This document shows, one piece after another, positions 32,990 to 45,982 of a DNA stretch of 64,000 nt. A program made the translations under genes and the position numbers. This DNA comes from Artemia franciscana (Eukaryota > Arthropoda > Branchiopoda > Anostraca > Artemiidae), in contig NC_088883.1 of the NCBI RefSeq assembly GCF_032884065.1, forward strand, positions 26,035,637 to 26,099,636, in the 5' to 3' direction. The notes below the pieces were generated by a model. The model had not been told where the DNA came from, made no database searches, and saw only the letters and a program-made list of their open reading frames with translations. The first letter of the stretch is position 1. Each line of letters begins with the position of its first letter.

Positions 32990-34990
32990 AACGAAGCAAT
33001 ATATTTATTTACTACTTCTGATACATCTAATTGCAAGTGAGGTAACCTTAGATCTTCTTAGAAATTTTGTAAAAAAAAAAAAAAAACTAGAAAAGAATAT
33101 CAACAATACCAGGAGAGACTATCACAATAAAAATCATGTAGACCAAGTGATAAACGTCCTATGGGGTGGGAAAAGTAGCCTACCTACATTACAACTGGCA
33201 GTAGTGAGAGAGCAGCCATTTAAATTGTACTTGTGTACCCATGCCTAAACAGAAAACTCATATTTTTTAAAAATATAATATTACTGGTCCTAAAAACAAA
33301 CCTCCTGCTTTATTTAGCTGTAAAAGTAAAGCAAAATTTATTACGCGTGGGACCCTTGTTTTTGTCGGAATTATGACTGCTAAATTCTTATCAATACCTG
33401 GGTAAACCCGTGGCACGTGGCTCTTTCACGTTGTTTTTTGTAATTCGGTATAATAATGAAAAAGTGTCTTCGATTGATCAGGTCAAATGATTCACGGATC
33501 AGAAATAGGTCTAAACTCTTGCGAATATAACATAATCCGGGTGTCACAAGCTTACCTATTCAATGCAAAACATTTTTCCTGTGAGTATTAAGGAAAATGG
33601 TTTAAGTAAAGAAGATTTGTAAGTATTTGTGAGCCTGTCTTATTATTTCTTTTAAAATACTTCCTTTCATCCGTAAAACGTGACCTAAGGATTTTATTCT
33701 TTTTTATGCATCTTTTTTAGATGCTAATTATACTTGAAAGAAAAAAAAAATCGGCGGATTAGAAGATCACTGAATCGAGAATGGTTGAAGTCTGTCTTAT
33801 TATTTCGTTTTTTCCTTCTAATATTCTCTCTGAGCTTTTACCAAACACGGTTTCTACTTCTCGGAAGGCAGGTTCCATTAAAACATCAGCATCCCTCTTT
33901 TTCTTATCTTACTTCATGTTCATGAAGTCTGGGTTAGTAACCTTTATGTATCTTGAATTGCAGTTAATGCTTAACATTTGCAAATAGAGAGTCGAAGACC
34001 CTTCAATCCCAAAATTTGAGGTAAAACGAGCATTATTTATGTTTTACTCTCCAAGTCTAGTCATACTCTTTTGTGCGTATCCCTAATTTTGAAACTTATG
34101 ATTTAAGCATTGTATACATGGCTATACCCTCTTCAGAATGATATAACTAGCAGATAAAGCCATAAAACCTTAAAATAGCTAATATTTTTCAGAGAATGTC
34201 TCATGAAGTATGTGCAAGATTTGTTGAAAGTAATTGATGGGAGTGCCAAAATGGCATTAAAGTTTAAATGAAAGGCTTAAAACTAGAATTAACTAAAGGG
34301 ATCAAAAAGTTATTTTCAAACTTCAAGTTCAGGCTCAACTTAAAAGTTCAACCAAAAGTTATTCTAACACGATGTCTTGATCTGGACTTGTTTATAGCCG
34401 TGGAAAACGTAAACTGTTTCCTCGCCTATACTAATTCGTCATTTATATTTAAAAAACAAATATATTTAAGAAAATAGTTAAAGTGATGATGAGACAGTAG
34501 GCTTAGCAAAAAAACAACAATTTTTTTTTTACAAATTGTAAGAAAACATGACTATTTTGGCTCCATATTCAAAAATTTTCATCAACAAGAAAAAGAAACA
34601 GAAGAAAACTAAAAAAAATTACCATAAACAAACTAACTCATAGACAAGAATAACGTGTTAATTTTGTTTTTATATGTTAATTTGTTTAAATCTGTTATAT
34701 CTTCTTTACTCTTTCTTATTCCCTATTGATAAGAATATATAAGATATTCTCTCAAGTTGTGAGGCAGAAATCTATCATTACTATCATTACTTGTGTTATT
34801 ATTTGTATTATTCACTTGAAGTATGCCTTCGCATTGAAATTTATACCTATTTATTAATATTTTCACTCCATTGCGAAAGACTGTCAAAAGAGGGAGGTAC
34901 TTTTCCTAGGTATTTGTGCTTTCCATTTAGGCTAGCAAGATTCTAAAAGACAAAATGCCAGGAAAATGACACTTTTTCCCTTTAAAGATC
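32990..34990. other. Stretch without recognised features
   Basis: AT-rich DNA. Frames at 33734-33987 and 34268-34477 have no motifs or splice borders that would support a gene. Confidence 0.5.
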
Positions 34991-35007
34991 CCTTTGCCTA
35001 TAGACCT

Positions 35008-35180
35008 TTGCCTATAGACCTTGCTCTTTTCTTTTCCAGGCCAATAAAGTATAAATGCTTCAGGACTTGAAGAGTATGAAACTGATTATTATAGTAAATA
35101 GTTAGTTTCATACACTTCAAGTCCTGAAGCAACTATACTTTATTGGCCTGGAACAGAAAAGGGCAAGGTCTATAGGCAAG
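35008..35180. mobile_element. Clean 173-bp hairpin (MITE-like or foldback)
   Basis: The left arm 35008-35083 and right arm 35104-35180 are reverse complements over about 76 bp with only a handful of mismatches, around a 20-base loop. Motifs such as 'caggccaataaagtata' and 'tgcttcaggacttgaag' pair along the stem. A direct repeat 'gcctatagacc' precedes the left arm (34996 and 35010). No other copy exists in the window. It could equally be a source of a long hairpin RNA. Confidence 0.85.
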
Positions 35181-35690
35181 GGGGTTTACTGTTCTTGATA
35201 ACAACTACAACAGTTTTCAGACAAGAGTTCTGTTTTGTTCTCTTTCATTCCTTATATATAGTATTTTTCCTCTTTGCACTGTTTTCTCTTATATATTATA
35301 GTGGTATAATCAGATTTTTATATTTTTCGATTGATTAGGATCAGGGGCTTTCATTTAAGATCAGGGGCTCTAGCATTTTACTGGGGGCAAGAGGAGTCTC
35401 CATCCGGAGAGTCAAGGGGCACGGCTGTATAATAATTTTTTCTCCAAATAACTGAGGGGGCCCATTCCCCCCAAATCCCCCAAAAAAGGACGGAACTAAT
35501 TAGGATATTCAGAAGGAATACCAAAATATTTGGTTCAGTCCATTTTATTCACTGTCTTGATTAAAAGTTATTCATGTTACTCATAAATTAGAAGATTCAT
35601 ATTTGATTCCTCTAAAATAAGCACACTTAGTTACCCCCCCCCCCCCCAGTATGAAGCTGATTAGGTTACCACGGCCCACCGAATAGCTTT

Positions 35691-35856
35691 TTAACTAACC
35701 AAGTCATGTAGATTTTCCTCAGACATTTCCTTATTCTTGAGCTTTTTCCTTGCCATCCTTCGAAGCACCCAATCTGGGAGATTTCTTTTTGTGACATTCC
35801 AAGCCTCATGTTTGATTATATTCCACACAGTGAGCTTTTCTATTTCAACCTTTCTC
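35691..35856 (-). CDS. Terminal coding exon of an unrecognised gene
   Basis: An acceptor 'ataatttcttcag' is followed by 166 bp open to a TAA. After one split-codon base it reads RKVEIEKLTVWNIIKHEAWN, then VTKRNLPDWVLRRMARKKLK, and ends SEENLHDLVS. Codon use is balanced and the other two frames are blocked, so this looks like real coding sequence. The protein tail is basic, with two tryptophan-containing helices. I do not recognise the family, and no upstream exon was found on the minus strand. Confidence 0.45.
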
Positions 35857-35944
35857 CTGAAGAAATTATTTAAAAATAAGTAAAAAGAAAAAAATTAAGC
35901 AAAATTAAGTATTCAGACACCACTAAAACAGCATCACATTCATC

Positions 35945-36620
35945 CCTTAAGCTGATTTTTCACAATTTTCACAATGTTTTTTGTATTTAATATGCACAGC
36001 TTGCCTATTCTTCGTATTTTGGAAAATTCGTTGACACCTATTCTGTTAGTCAAATTAAAATTATGTTTTGGCATAAAATTGAATGCATTCAATGCTGCTT
36101 TGATACAATTAGATTGTATCAATCTAATTGTATCAAATTTGATACATATTAGATACATATTATATAGTTATTTGATACATGTTAGATAGTTCAGAGACAT
36201 ATTACATTAATTAGATCAGGTAATGAAATCTAATTGAGTAAATTCACCTTTTTCACCATGTTTTTGTAATTGAGTAAATTCACTCAATTACAGTTAATTT
36301 ACTAATTTGAGTAAATTTGTAAAATTTACAAATTTACTAATTTGAGTAAATTCACCATGTAATTGAGTAAATTCACCTTTTTCACCGTGTTTTAAAATTA
36401 CATTAATTTTCACCATGTTTTTTGTATTTAATATACACAGCTTGCCTATTCTTCGTGTTTTGGAAAATTCGTTGATACCTATTCTGTTAGTCAAATTAAA
36501 ATTGTATTGAATGCATTCAATGCTGCTTGATAATCATATTAGATAGTTCAGAGACATATTACATTAATTAGATCAGGTAATGAAATCTAATTGAGTAAAT
36601 TCACCTTTTTCTTAAAATAC
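35945..36620. repeat. Duplicated AT-rich segment (two copies, about 450 bp apart)
   Basis: Bases 35955-36260 and 36405-36620 share 'cttgcctattcttcgt', 'tctgttagtcaaattaaaat', 'gaatgcattcaatgctgctt' and 'agatagttcagagacatatt' in order. Between them lie several small repeats and palindromes built from 'aattgagtaaattcacc'. Frames on both strands follow the duplication and are not genes. Confidence 0.8.
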
Positions 36621-36639
36621 TCCACACAAAAGTAAGTTC

Positions 36640-37785
36640 ATTCAGCATTAAGTGCTGAATTAAGCATGAAGACACTTAAAGTACAAAACACGCACACCCC
36701 CCCCCAAAAAAAATTATTACCCGGATCTAACTTAAGTCTATTCCTGAAGACTCAGTTTTAAAAAAAAAATTGTGGTTGTTTCAAAATTATGAGATTTCTT
36801 AGGGCCATGGCAAGTTTCAGTCAGTGCAGCCGCACTGAACCGTACAAAACAAATTGGCAAAACCCACTAGTTAAATTTGACAACGGTGCTTATCCGTACA
36901 AATTCAAACATTGACACTGTATTTTTGGAATTGTTTTTTCACAAAGATAACAGCGAAGACAGCAAAGGCTGCATATTCTTAGGGTATTTGATACAATAGG
37001 TTTTTAGCTATTTTTTTTCTTTGCTGATTTTTAATCGTGTTTATTTGATTTTTTTAATCCAGCCACCACCACTACCCTATTCCCTGAACTGTAATTTTTA
37101 TGACTTTCACAGCATTCCACCAATTTGCAATAAACACAGTTTGTCGAGTTTTTTACTTTCCAAATTTGTCTTCACACTTAAATATCAATATAAATTGTTA
37201 AAATACACGTCCACTCAAGAAAAACTTTAAATTTAACGTTTCGTTACGCAAACTTAAGTGGTGAATGCTATCTGTTGCAAATTTTGTGCTAAATTGACTC
37301 TACTTGGAGTCACACGTTCTATGACTGTATGCTACGTTATGGAAAAGTCAAAATAGCAATAACCAAATGCAGCTTATGCATGAGCAATTAATGGATTTTG
37401 AAAACAATCTTCACTCCATATGTCAATTTTTAAACAGTTTGGTGATGAAAATTGTGTTAATGCTAGACGATGACTATGGCAAGTTTTATTTTTGTTTTTT
37501 TTTCCATGTGCAAAAGGACTTGTTTAAATGTAAAGAGTTATGCTTAGCATAAGATAACTGACCCATTTAACATGGAAAATTATTTACCTTGTATGAAAGC
37601 CACATAAGCATTGAAATAGATAAAGATGTTTTGAATCAAATATATTTTGTTAGTGGTTGGAGAGTAGACAAATACTATTATACTTGCCATTGCATTTATG
37701 TTCTTTCTCTAAGAAAAGAATTTGAATTAAAATTTCCCAGCACTCCACATACGGCGGGCTGGTATAAGTTTATTTCTCTAAATAT
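36640..37785. other. Stretch without recognised features
   Basis: AT-rich DNA with short frames (37021-37230, 37367-37552, 37589-37792) that show no motifs. Nothing is called here. Confidence 0.5.
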
Positions 37786-37789
37786 GCAT

Positions 37790-38760
37790 TAGCATCAATC
37801 ATCGCAATCTGGAACTTCAATTGAACTAAGAAATTCTCTCGTAAATTCCACTCGTCCTTCCTCTTAAGGTATCAAAGAATCATTTTTCTTATAACCGCAA
37901 ATTTCTTTGTTCATTATTTTCATTTGAGAATAGTTGTAATGCTTATTGTCGCATGTATTTTAGCCGTAGATCGTGTTGTACTTTATCTTCGTGCGTCATT
38001 ACCTCAGAAATTTTCCCATGCCCTTTGCTTTAGTTGTTTGGGTTCATCTAAAATCATATTGAATGATATTGAATTATGTAGATGGTTAATTTAAATCGGC
38101 CTTTTGCTGCAATGGAAGAGAATTTCAAAGCCCTCATGAAGACAGAGAAAAGAAAAGAAATTCTGGTGTAAATTCAAATACTCCTTCCTGTTAGTGCATT
38201 AAAGAATCATTCATTTATAGGATTTGTTTTCTACTGGGTCTCGTAGTTTGTTAAGATCATCCCTGTCACTTTTCTTATAACTGCAGATTTCTTTGTCCAC
38301 TGTTTTCATTTGGGAATAATCGTGATGCTTGTTGTCGCATGTGTTCTAGCCGCAGATCATGCTACGCTTCATTTTCGTGCATCGTTACCTCAAACATTTT
38401 TCCATGTCCTTTGGTTTAGCTGTTCGGATTCATTCAAAATCCTGATGTAACGATTTTGAATTATATAGATGGGGATGCCATATCTAATTTAAGTTGGTCT
38501 TCTACTACAATTGAAGAGAATCCCACAGCCCTTAAGAACTCATATGCAAAAATTGGACTATCGTCTTATGAAAAGAAGGGGGGCTATTGTTGTGAATCTA
38601 ATAGTAACACCCCCGTCCCTGATATGAAGTTTGGTAATCAGACACTTAAATTAGCTTCAAGTTTAGTGTACATCGGTCTCTCTATTTTTCGTGACGTGAA
38701 ACCAACAAGTATATTATTAATTGATGGCTTTTCGACTATAAGTCAGTAGGGAAAATAAGA
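37790..38760 (+). pseudogene. Tandemly duplicated LINE-like RT fragment
   Basis: Bases 37805-38145 and 38157-38545 are two copies of one segment ('ttctttgt-cactgttttcattt', 'gttgtcgcatgt', 'ccatg-cctttg'). The second copy continues in a 97-codon frame (38456-38749) reading NYIDGDAISNLSWSSTTIEE, then NSNTPVPDMKFGNQTLKLAS and SLVYIGLSIFRDVKPTS. The order of a Y-x-D-x core, a helix, and a VYIGLSI strand resembles the palm-to-thumb part of a non-LTR reverse transcriptase. That identification rests on pattern memory and is moderate at best. Confidence 0.4.
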
Positions 38761-38769
38761 TGCTTATAT

Positions 38770-39670
38770 CTTTGAAGATTTGTTTTAATCGTTAAATTAG
38801 CGCAAAAGTGCATACTTTTCTTGTTATGCCTCATATTCTTGCTCTTTCTCCTATTTAGCTTCTGCCATCGTATAAGAAAAAATGAATACTCTTCTCTTGG
38901 TTTTATCGCCTTTTAAAGTTTGTGTTGTGTTTGCCCCCTTGGAAAAGGAATTTCATGATAAGTGTAAAGTACTGCATCCCCGATATATACCTGGCTGTAC
39001 AGAAACGAATTCAGATGCTCTGGCAAGGTTTGGTTAAGGAAACGCCTTCTGATATTTATCTTTATTATTGTTTATCTTTAGTATTTTTCTTTATTTTTTT
39101 AATTGTGATTTTCGGTCTTTAAAGTGGGCAATAAAATACAATAAAGTTTAATTTCTAAAAAATGTCAAGCGCAAGCACAGGTGGGCAGAATTCGCAGTCT
39201 AGATAAAAAAGTACATATAAAAAAGAATGAGCTACTATAAGTAAAAAGAAACTATTAAAATGTCACAAAGGTTGTAAAATTTATAAAAAATACTGAAATT
39301 CATTTTTTGTGAATATTTTTAACATGTTCACTATGTACGGGGGAAGTTTTTCTATATCTTTCAGTGGATAATTGTATTGGGGCAAGAATGGGGATATTTC
39401 TTCAATCAGATCGAGAGAGGCGAGGTCGAAGGTTTGAAATTTGACGCGTTTCCCCTTAATTTTTCACCTCCTAAATTTGAAAGCATACCATACCATTAAG
39501 TAGTTAGACAAATGATACGTGAATTTTACCTCAGTGTTTATCTGTGTCAAAGATGGAGTTACCTTAACATAGAGCTTCTAACTTTTAGTTATGGATAGTG
39601 CATTTCAATCTCCTTCAGCACCTCATAAATCAAAGGAATTACAGAGTAATAATATAGATTTTTCTCGTAA
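38770..39670. other. Stretch without recognised features
   Basis: AT-rich DNA between the LINE-like fragment and the LINE that starts near 39690. Nothing was recognised. It may include the 5' untranslated part of that LINE. Confidence 0.45.
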
Positions 39671-39689
39671 TTTTTTACACAAAATATAG

Positions 39690-41600
39690 GCAATTAGGGG
39701 AACGTGGGGCCTTGCCACCGATATTAGATTGGATTTTGAAGCGGTCATTCGGAGCGATTTAACTATTTATTGGGGGATGGTGTTTGAGTCAGTCTTACTC
39801 CATCTTCGCTTAGGTGCTTATTCTTGCTATTTAATAGTTCTCTACCGCCCACCGACTTCCTCATATAAGGAGTTCTTTAATCTCTTGGAGGAATATCTTG
39901 AGAAGTTGCCTGTGAATCTCCCGTGTTTCTTTGTGGGTGATCTAAACGTTAACCTGATTGAAGTAAAAGCAAAGAGCAGCCTACTATCGAATATTTTCAT
40001 ATCATTTGGATTACTTACATCAATCAACATACCTACGAGGGTCACGGATACATCCGCAACATGTGTTAATAATATATTATCTAATGTTAACCCTGATTCC
40101 CCCGTGTTGTTGTTAGTGACACTTCTGACCTTCTAGACATGCTAATCCTCTAAGAAATAGTTGTAGGTTAAAGATTGAGTTTTCTTGGCATTATGTAAAT
40201 AAAGCAATTCTCTTGTGTTAGAAGAATGTATCGTCTCAAATGAATTGGGATAATATTTTATACATTGCATCTAATAATGAAGAGAGGCTTAATTTATTCT
40301 ACCAGATTATTCAAAGGGAATTAGAAAAGCATTGTCACAGGAAAAAAGGACACCGTAAGGCAACCCCAAAAAAGCAATGGGTGACTGCTGACTTTCTGAA
40401 AGTGATGTGTAGTAGAGACCAACTTTATAAAAAAAAATCAAACATAAATGTGATTTAATTTATATAATGTATAACAACTATTGCAATGCTCTTAATCGAT
40501 TATTCGGAAAAGCAAAAAGAGAATATTGGTCGAGGAAGTTTGAGGAAATATCGGGATGTCCGGAAAAAATGGCGCATGATTAAAAAAGTACTTCAGCAGC
40601 CAACGAAAACAATCCCACTTGAAGTAGTCAATCAAGAAGGTGAAATGTCAAAAATGGTTGATGATGTCTCGGAGGTATTCATAAATTACTTCTCAGCGGT
40701 AGAAGAGCGTGTTACCGAAGGAATCTGTCCACTGTTATGTGATCCAAGCATTTTTGACTACCTTGGTTATTTTGAATCTCAGATTTCAATGTATTTAGCA
40801 CCTGTATCGTTGATTGAGATGAAGCAGGTGAAATGAAAAGTATTGCCTCTGATAGTTATTTCATATCAAAGAGTGATTAAAGTTATTCTGCAACTAATCC
40901 AGAAGTAACTTTTGTCGATAATTAATTTTGCATTAAAAGAGGGTTTCTTCCCGTCTTGTTTCAAAGTAGCTCGTGTGACCCCTGTTTATAAGGGTGGCGA
41001 GACAAATAATTTAGGAAATAGGCCGATTTCAGTTCTCCTTGTGCAATCATGTGTTTTAGAGAAGTATTTTGCTGCCCATCCTTAACCATATTTAGAGCAT
41101 CGTAATGTGTTAAATGCTCACCAAGTCGGATTTGGGTATGGTCATACAATAGAACAAGCGGTTGCCTATCTGAGCATCATAGTCAATCAATTGATGGATG
41201 AAGTTTAAAAAATCTTAGCAATATTTTTAGATATAATTAAAGTTTTTGACACAGTAGACCATGATTTTCTACTTCTAAAGTGTAAGTTTTATGGCATAAG
41301 AGGCCCTGGGCTTAACTGCACGCATTCTTAGCAGGACTGCTATAGCATGTTCAGATTGACTAAAAGTGCTCATCAAGCTTTCCAATTACATGTAAAGTTC
41401 TACAGGGCTCAGTTCGTGGTCGGCTATTATTCATAATTTTTGTAAATGACCGTAGTCAAGTTATGTCTAATATTAAAAACATTTTCAGCGAAGTATTCCA
41501 TGATCCACAAAAAGTGACAGGATCGATGTTTGCTGATGACACGTCACTTGTTTGTCTTGCAAGAACTGAGAAGGGATTGCTTGAATTAAGCAAAAAAAAA
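39690..41600 (+). pseudogene. LINE 1, endonuclease and RT (5' part, before the nested insertion)
   Basis: An endonuclease segment at 39720-40136 contains VLYRPPTSSYKEF and FFVGDLNVNL, the GDxN signature of AP-type endonucleases. A linker at 40240-40836 contains KKQWVTADFLKVMCSRDQLY and MIKKVLQQP. A reverse transcriptase part at 40940-41580 contains VARVTPVYKGG, NAHQVGFGYGHTIEQAV, the GSVRG-LLFIIFVND block, and MFADDTSLVCL with an intact FADD core near 41528. Several stops and frameshifts separate these parts, so the copy is dead. It is cut at 41600 by LINE 2 and resumes at 43902. The clade is jockey/CR1/L2-like by its FADD motif. Confidence 0.88.
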
Positions 41601-41606
41601 CATTAG

Positions 41607-43895
41607 ATAGATAGATAAATTTAATTTTCACCATAATTTTCATGGCACTGCCAAATTTCTTTGGTATAGTCACATTAAAAAGTGACGCAAAAACGAAGAA
41701 AACAAATACTTATCCTCCTGATTTTCGTTACACACTCTTACAAAACTAGGTATAAAACTCTTCGCTAACCGCGGGTGGGCACAGCGTACCAGCTGAAGTT
41801 TGTCAACAGGCACTGCAACCCTGCACGGGAGTCGTTTTGTTGTGGATTTAGGGAGAGAAAGGGTTTTGTGGATTGGGTGGATCAAAGATTTTCTTCCGAA
41901 ATCCATGCAGAGTTTCTCTCTTCTTTTTTCCAGAGTTTGTATTTTAAACTTTTTCTGCAGCTCTTCATACAACATTTCTGCCTTCTTCGAAACTATCATT
42001 AGAGCTCTTTTCTGAACTCTTTCGAGCCTGGCGCTTTGCTCAGCCGTCATTCCAAAATGCCATACAGGAGCTGCATATTTCAGAATTGGGCGAATAAAAG
42101 ATGTAAATATTTGGAGGAGGTGATCTGGAGGGGCACTATGTTTAGACATAAGATTGAACACCTACAGCCCAATATTACCCCTTTTTACTAGACTAGTTGT
42201 GTTTGCTTCCCATCTTAAATCACTGGTTATAATAACTCCCAAGAGTTTAACCTTATTGACTTTAAGAGAATCAGAGAAAGTTGGTAGGAAATTAAGCTCA
42301 GAAGAATTTAAAAATGAAATAGTTAAAATAGAAGATTTACTGTCATTTATTGACATATTTGAAATGGAAGCTTTAGTCTTCACATTATCACTTAAAATTT
42401 GAGCTTTGCTAAATTCATTTGCTTCACAAATTCTCCAAGGGTAAGGTCATCAACATATTTCCAACGGCCTTCACAATCATTAGCAATATTATTAATCACA
42501 ACTAGAAAAAGAATATGACCCAGGATGGTACCTTCAGGTACACCACAAAAAACTGGCTCAGGCTCAGATAAAGACTTCTTAGATTTTAAAATTTGGAACC
42601 CATTTATTAAAAAACTCTTAATGATTTTCGCAACAGCGGGGTTCACTCTAAAATCAATTAAAAGCTTAGAAAGTAAAATGTTATGATCAATCAGATCAAA
42701 ACCTTTTTTCAAATCAATTGTTATTAAGTTTAGCCATTTACCAGGCTCATCAACATGCTTAAAATGAAATGTAAAAGACTGACTAGAAAATGGGATGTTG
42801 ATGTATTCTTTCTGTTACTGTACTGATGAGGATCAAGGAGGGGTTCAACTTCAGCTTTTAGCCAATTTGCTACAAAGCTTTCGTACATTTTGCTAAACAA
42901 GGGGGTCAAAATGATTGCTCTCACGCCATCGAAATTAAGTTAAGTATCTTTTTTAGGGATTGGAGTAACATACCCCGTTTTCCATGTCTGTGGGTAAACT
43001 GAAGAAGTTGAAATGCAATTAAAAATTTGCGCTAGTGGCTTAGTCAATTTATCAGGAAATGCTTTTATAAGTTCAATCGGAATATCAATGGGAGCTATAC
43101 TAGTTCGTCTTAGTTTCTTTATTTTACTAAAAACTTGATCCTCAGAAATAGTAGGTAATGGTATGTCATTATGTGGTATTTTCTGATACTCTTGGGTCGT
43201 TTTATTTACATCAAGAGGTGGCAAAGATTGGACTATTCTGGCCAATGACCATTTAACTGGTTAGCAACTTTTTCATCATTAGAATCTGAACAAAAATCAA
43301 CACCACTAGGGGATTTTCTACAAATTCGTTTTATTTCCTTATACCACATGCTAGGCTTTGATTCAAAAAGGTTATCAATTTTTTTGTGGTAATACTCAGC
43401 TGCAGTTTTTCTTGTCATTTTACGTATTTTGTTACGGAGTATATTAGCATTTCTTATTTTCCCTTCTTTTCTTAGTTGAATTGTATACCGAATCAAATCT
43501 TTAATTTCTTGGGTTATGTAAGGACGTTCTGTGTTGCACCGCTTGGAAGTTTTCTCAAGAAATCATTCTTCATATTGTTTCTTAATTTATCTTGCAGAAA
43601 TTTAGCTTTTTCATAAGAGGACTCTAAAATTGCTACCTCATCCCAAGACTTGGATGTAATCCAATTTTCAAATTCCAAGAAACCCCTGTCCGAAAGAGGT
43701 CGGTAGGAAACTTTTTCCACTACATATTTTACTTTATACGAAGGTAGTGGGCCCCACTTTATCGTATAGTGGTAGCTACCACCAGGGGGAGGTAGGTCAT
43801 GAGGTTCATTATAATATTCTGACAAATTTGTGCAAATTACGTCGAGTTTATTATTACCTTTAGTTGTCGGCAACTTTAGTATCTGTCCATTAGTC
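41607..43895 (-). mobile_element. LINE 2, nested 5'-truncated non-LTR retrotransposon
   Basis: Reads on the minus strand from 43895 to 41607. It begins near the end of the endonuclease (GNNKLDVICTNLSEYY, 43873-43800). It continues with a linker (43496-43233) and the RT entry KTGYVTPIPKK (42970). Next come LTPLFSKMYESF, DPHQYSNRK, DLIDHNILLSKL, GVPEGTILGHILF and the catalytic YVDD (42440). It ends with a C-terminal region containing FIRPILKYAAPVWH and RLERVQKRAL, with a stop at 41670. A 3' end of four-base repeats (gata/tatc, 41604-41616) fits CR1-like tails. Four or five frameshifts break the frame. The 6-bp 'cattag' flanks both ends (41601-41606 and 43896-43901). Confidence 0.9.
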
Positions 43896-43901
43896 CATTA
43901 G

Positions 43902-45166
43902 ACGTAGTTTCAACTTGGATGCACCTAAATAAACTACAAGTTTACCCAGCTAAGAGTAGTTTATTATATTCTCGAGAACGGCTACATATTATCCATGGAT
44001 TTCACGATTAAAATACAATTATGACGAGATTGAAAGGAAGTCTTGTGTCAAGAATTTAGGTATTACACTTGTTGAAACTGTCGTTTAAGGAACATGTTGG
44101 GAACAGATCAGCGATTTTATCACAGAACATCGGAATTCTAGGAAAACTCGCACATTTTGTCCCACATCGCATTTTAAGGTTGTTGTATTTTTCTACAATA
44201 TATCCGCAAATTTATTATTGTTCTTCGGTATGGTTAGGGAGTTTTCCGTCACTAGTCGCAAATTCTTCAAAATAGTCCGATTGGTTTACTCTGCAAAAAT
44301 CTTATAGTGATTCTATCAGACTGGAATATGGAAGACAAAAAATTTTACTGTCTGCTGGCTCAAGGATTTTATCACCATCTTATAGTGATTCTATCAGACT
44401 GGAATATGGAAGACAAAAAATTTAACTGTCTGCTGGCTTAAGGATTTTATCACCATCTTATAGTGATTCTATCAGACTGGAATATGGAAGACAAAAAATT
44501 TTACTGTCAGCTGGCTTAAGGATTTTATCACCATCTTATAGTGATTCTATCAGACTGGAATATGGAAGACAAAAAATTTTACTGTCTGCTGGCTTAAGGA
44601 TTTTATCACCATCTTATAGTGATTCTATCAGACTGGAATATGGAAGACAAAAAATTTTACTGTCTGCTGGCTTAAGGATTTTATCACCATCTTATAGTGA
44701 TTCTATCAGACTGGAATATGGAAGACAAAAATTTTACTGTCTGCTGGCTTAAGGATTTTATCACCATCTTATAGTGATTCTATCAGACTGGAATATGGAA
44801 GACAAAAAATTTTACTGTCTGCTGGCTTAAGGATTTTATCACCATCTTATAGTGATTCTATCAGAAGGTTTTTATCACCAGCTATTAATTTTTAAGCATG
44901 ATAATAATAATTTACCTTAATGCTTCTCAGGCATGTTTCAGGTCAGATCTGATTGCCACAATTATATTACTCGAACAAGCAAGGCATTGTCTGCTCAAAT
45001 TACCATCACTACAAGGTCTAAGTTCTCCTTTATTTATCAAGGAATTAAATTATCGAATAGTAATGGTAACACAATTAATGAGATAAAAAGGTGTGAAGAA
45101 ATTAGAAATAAAATTAAGGAAAAAATGTATTCTAATTATGAGTTTTAAGCTATTATTTGTCATTTT
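43902..45166 (+). pseudogene. LINE 1, RT thumb to C-terminus (3' part, after the nested insertion)
   Basis: The frame interrupted at 41600 resumes here exactly: the last codons before LINE 2 (ELSKK) and the first after it (DVVSTWMHLNKLQVYP) belong to one RT thumb region when the insertion and one 'cattag' are removed. Further on are LKLSFKEHVGNRSAILSQN, GILGKLAHFVPHRILRLLYF and YYCSSVWLGSFPSLV. After the 78-bp tandem array, a C-terminal stretch with CHNYITRTSKALSAQ and IKEKMYSNYEF ends at a TAA at 45146. The last ~45 bp including this stop recurs at 45258-45308, a small tandem duplication of the 3' end. Confidence 0.85.
44301..44865 (+). repeat. 78-bp in-frame tandem array within LINE 1
   Basis: Seven full units and a 20-bp partial unit start at 44301, 44379, 44457, 44535, 44613, 44691, 44768 and 44846. 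The unit is 78 bp, which is 26 codons, and encodes SYSDSIRLEYGRQKILLSAG plus LRILSP. Units are nearly identical; the sixth has lost one base. The repeated piece is LINE coding sequence, so the array arose by local amplification of part of ORF2. Confidence 0.97.
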
Positions 45167-45491
45167 TATTTATATTTTATTTGTCAATTCATGGACTAGC
45201 TATGATATGATATGTAATGATATAATTTGGTTTGAACAATCTAGAATTAAAGTCAAGGGAAAAATGTATCCTATTTATGAATTTTAAGCTATTATTTGTC
45301 ACTTTCTTCATCTTCTTCTTTTGTTGCTTGAGGTGTGTGAAGGTGTATAGCGGATTATTCGTATGGCTTTTCTTCTTTTTTTGGTCGTTAAGACGACTCC
45401 AGCAGCACCTCCGCAAGGTGCAATATTTTTTGTATTATCAGTATTTCTTTTTTATTTAATTTGTTCTTATAACTAGCAGTACTATTTTTTT

Positions 45492-45905
<414 letters not shown>

Positions 45906-45982
45906 ATTTAATGTATTAAATATATTTATTTTTTATTAAATATATGTATGCATTTTGTTAAAATTTATTTTTTATTAATAAA

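Noticed and set aside
44301-44865. CRISPR-like array
   Set aside because: Units abut without unique spacers and encode LINE protein; the genome is eukaryotic.
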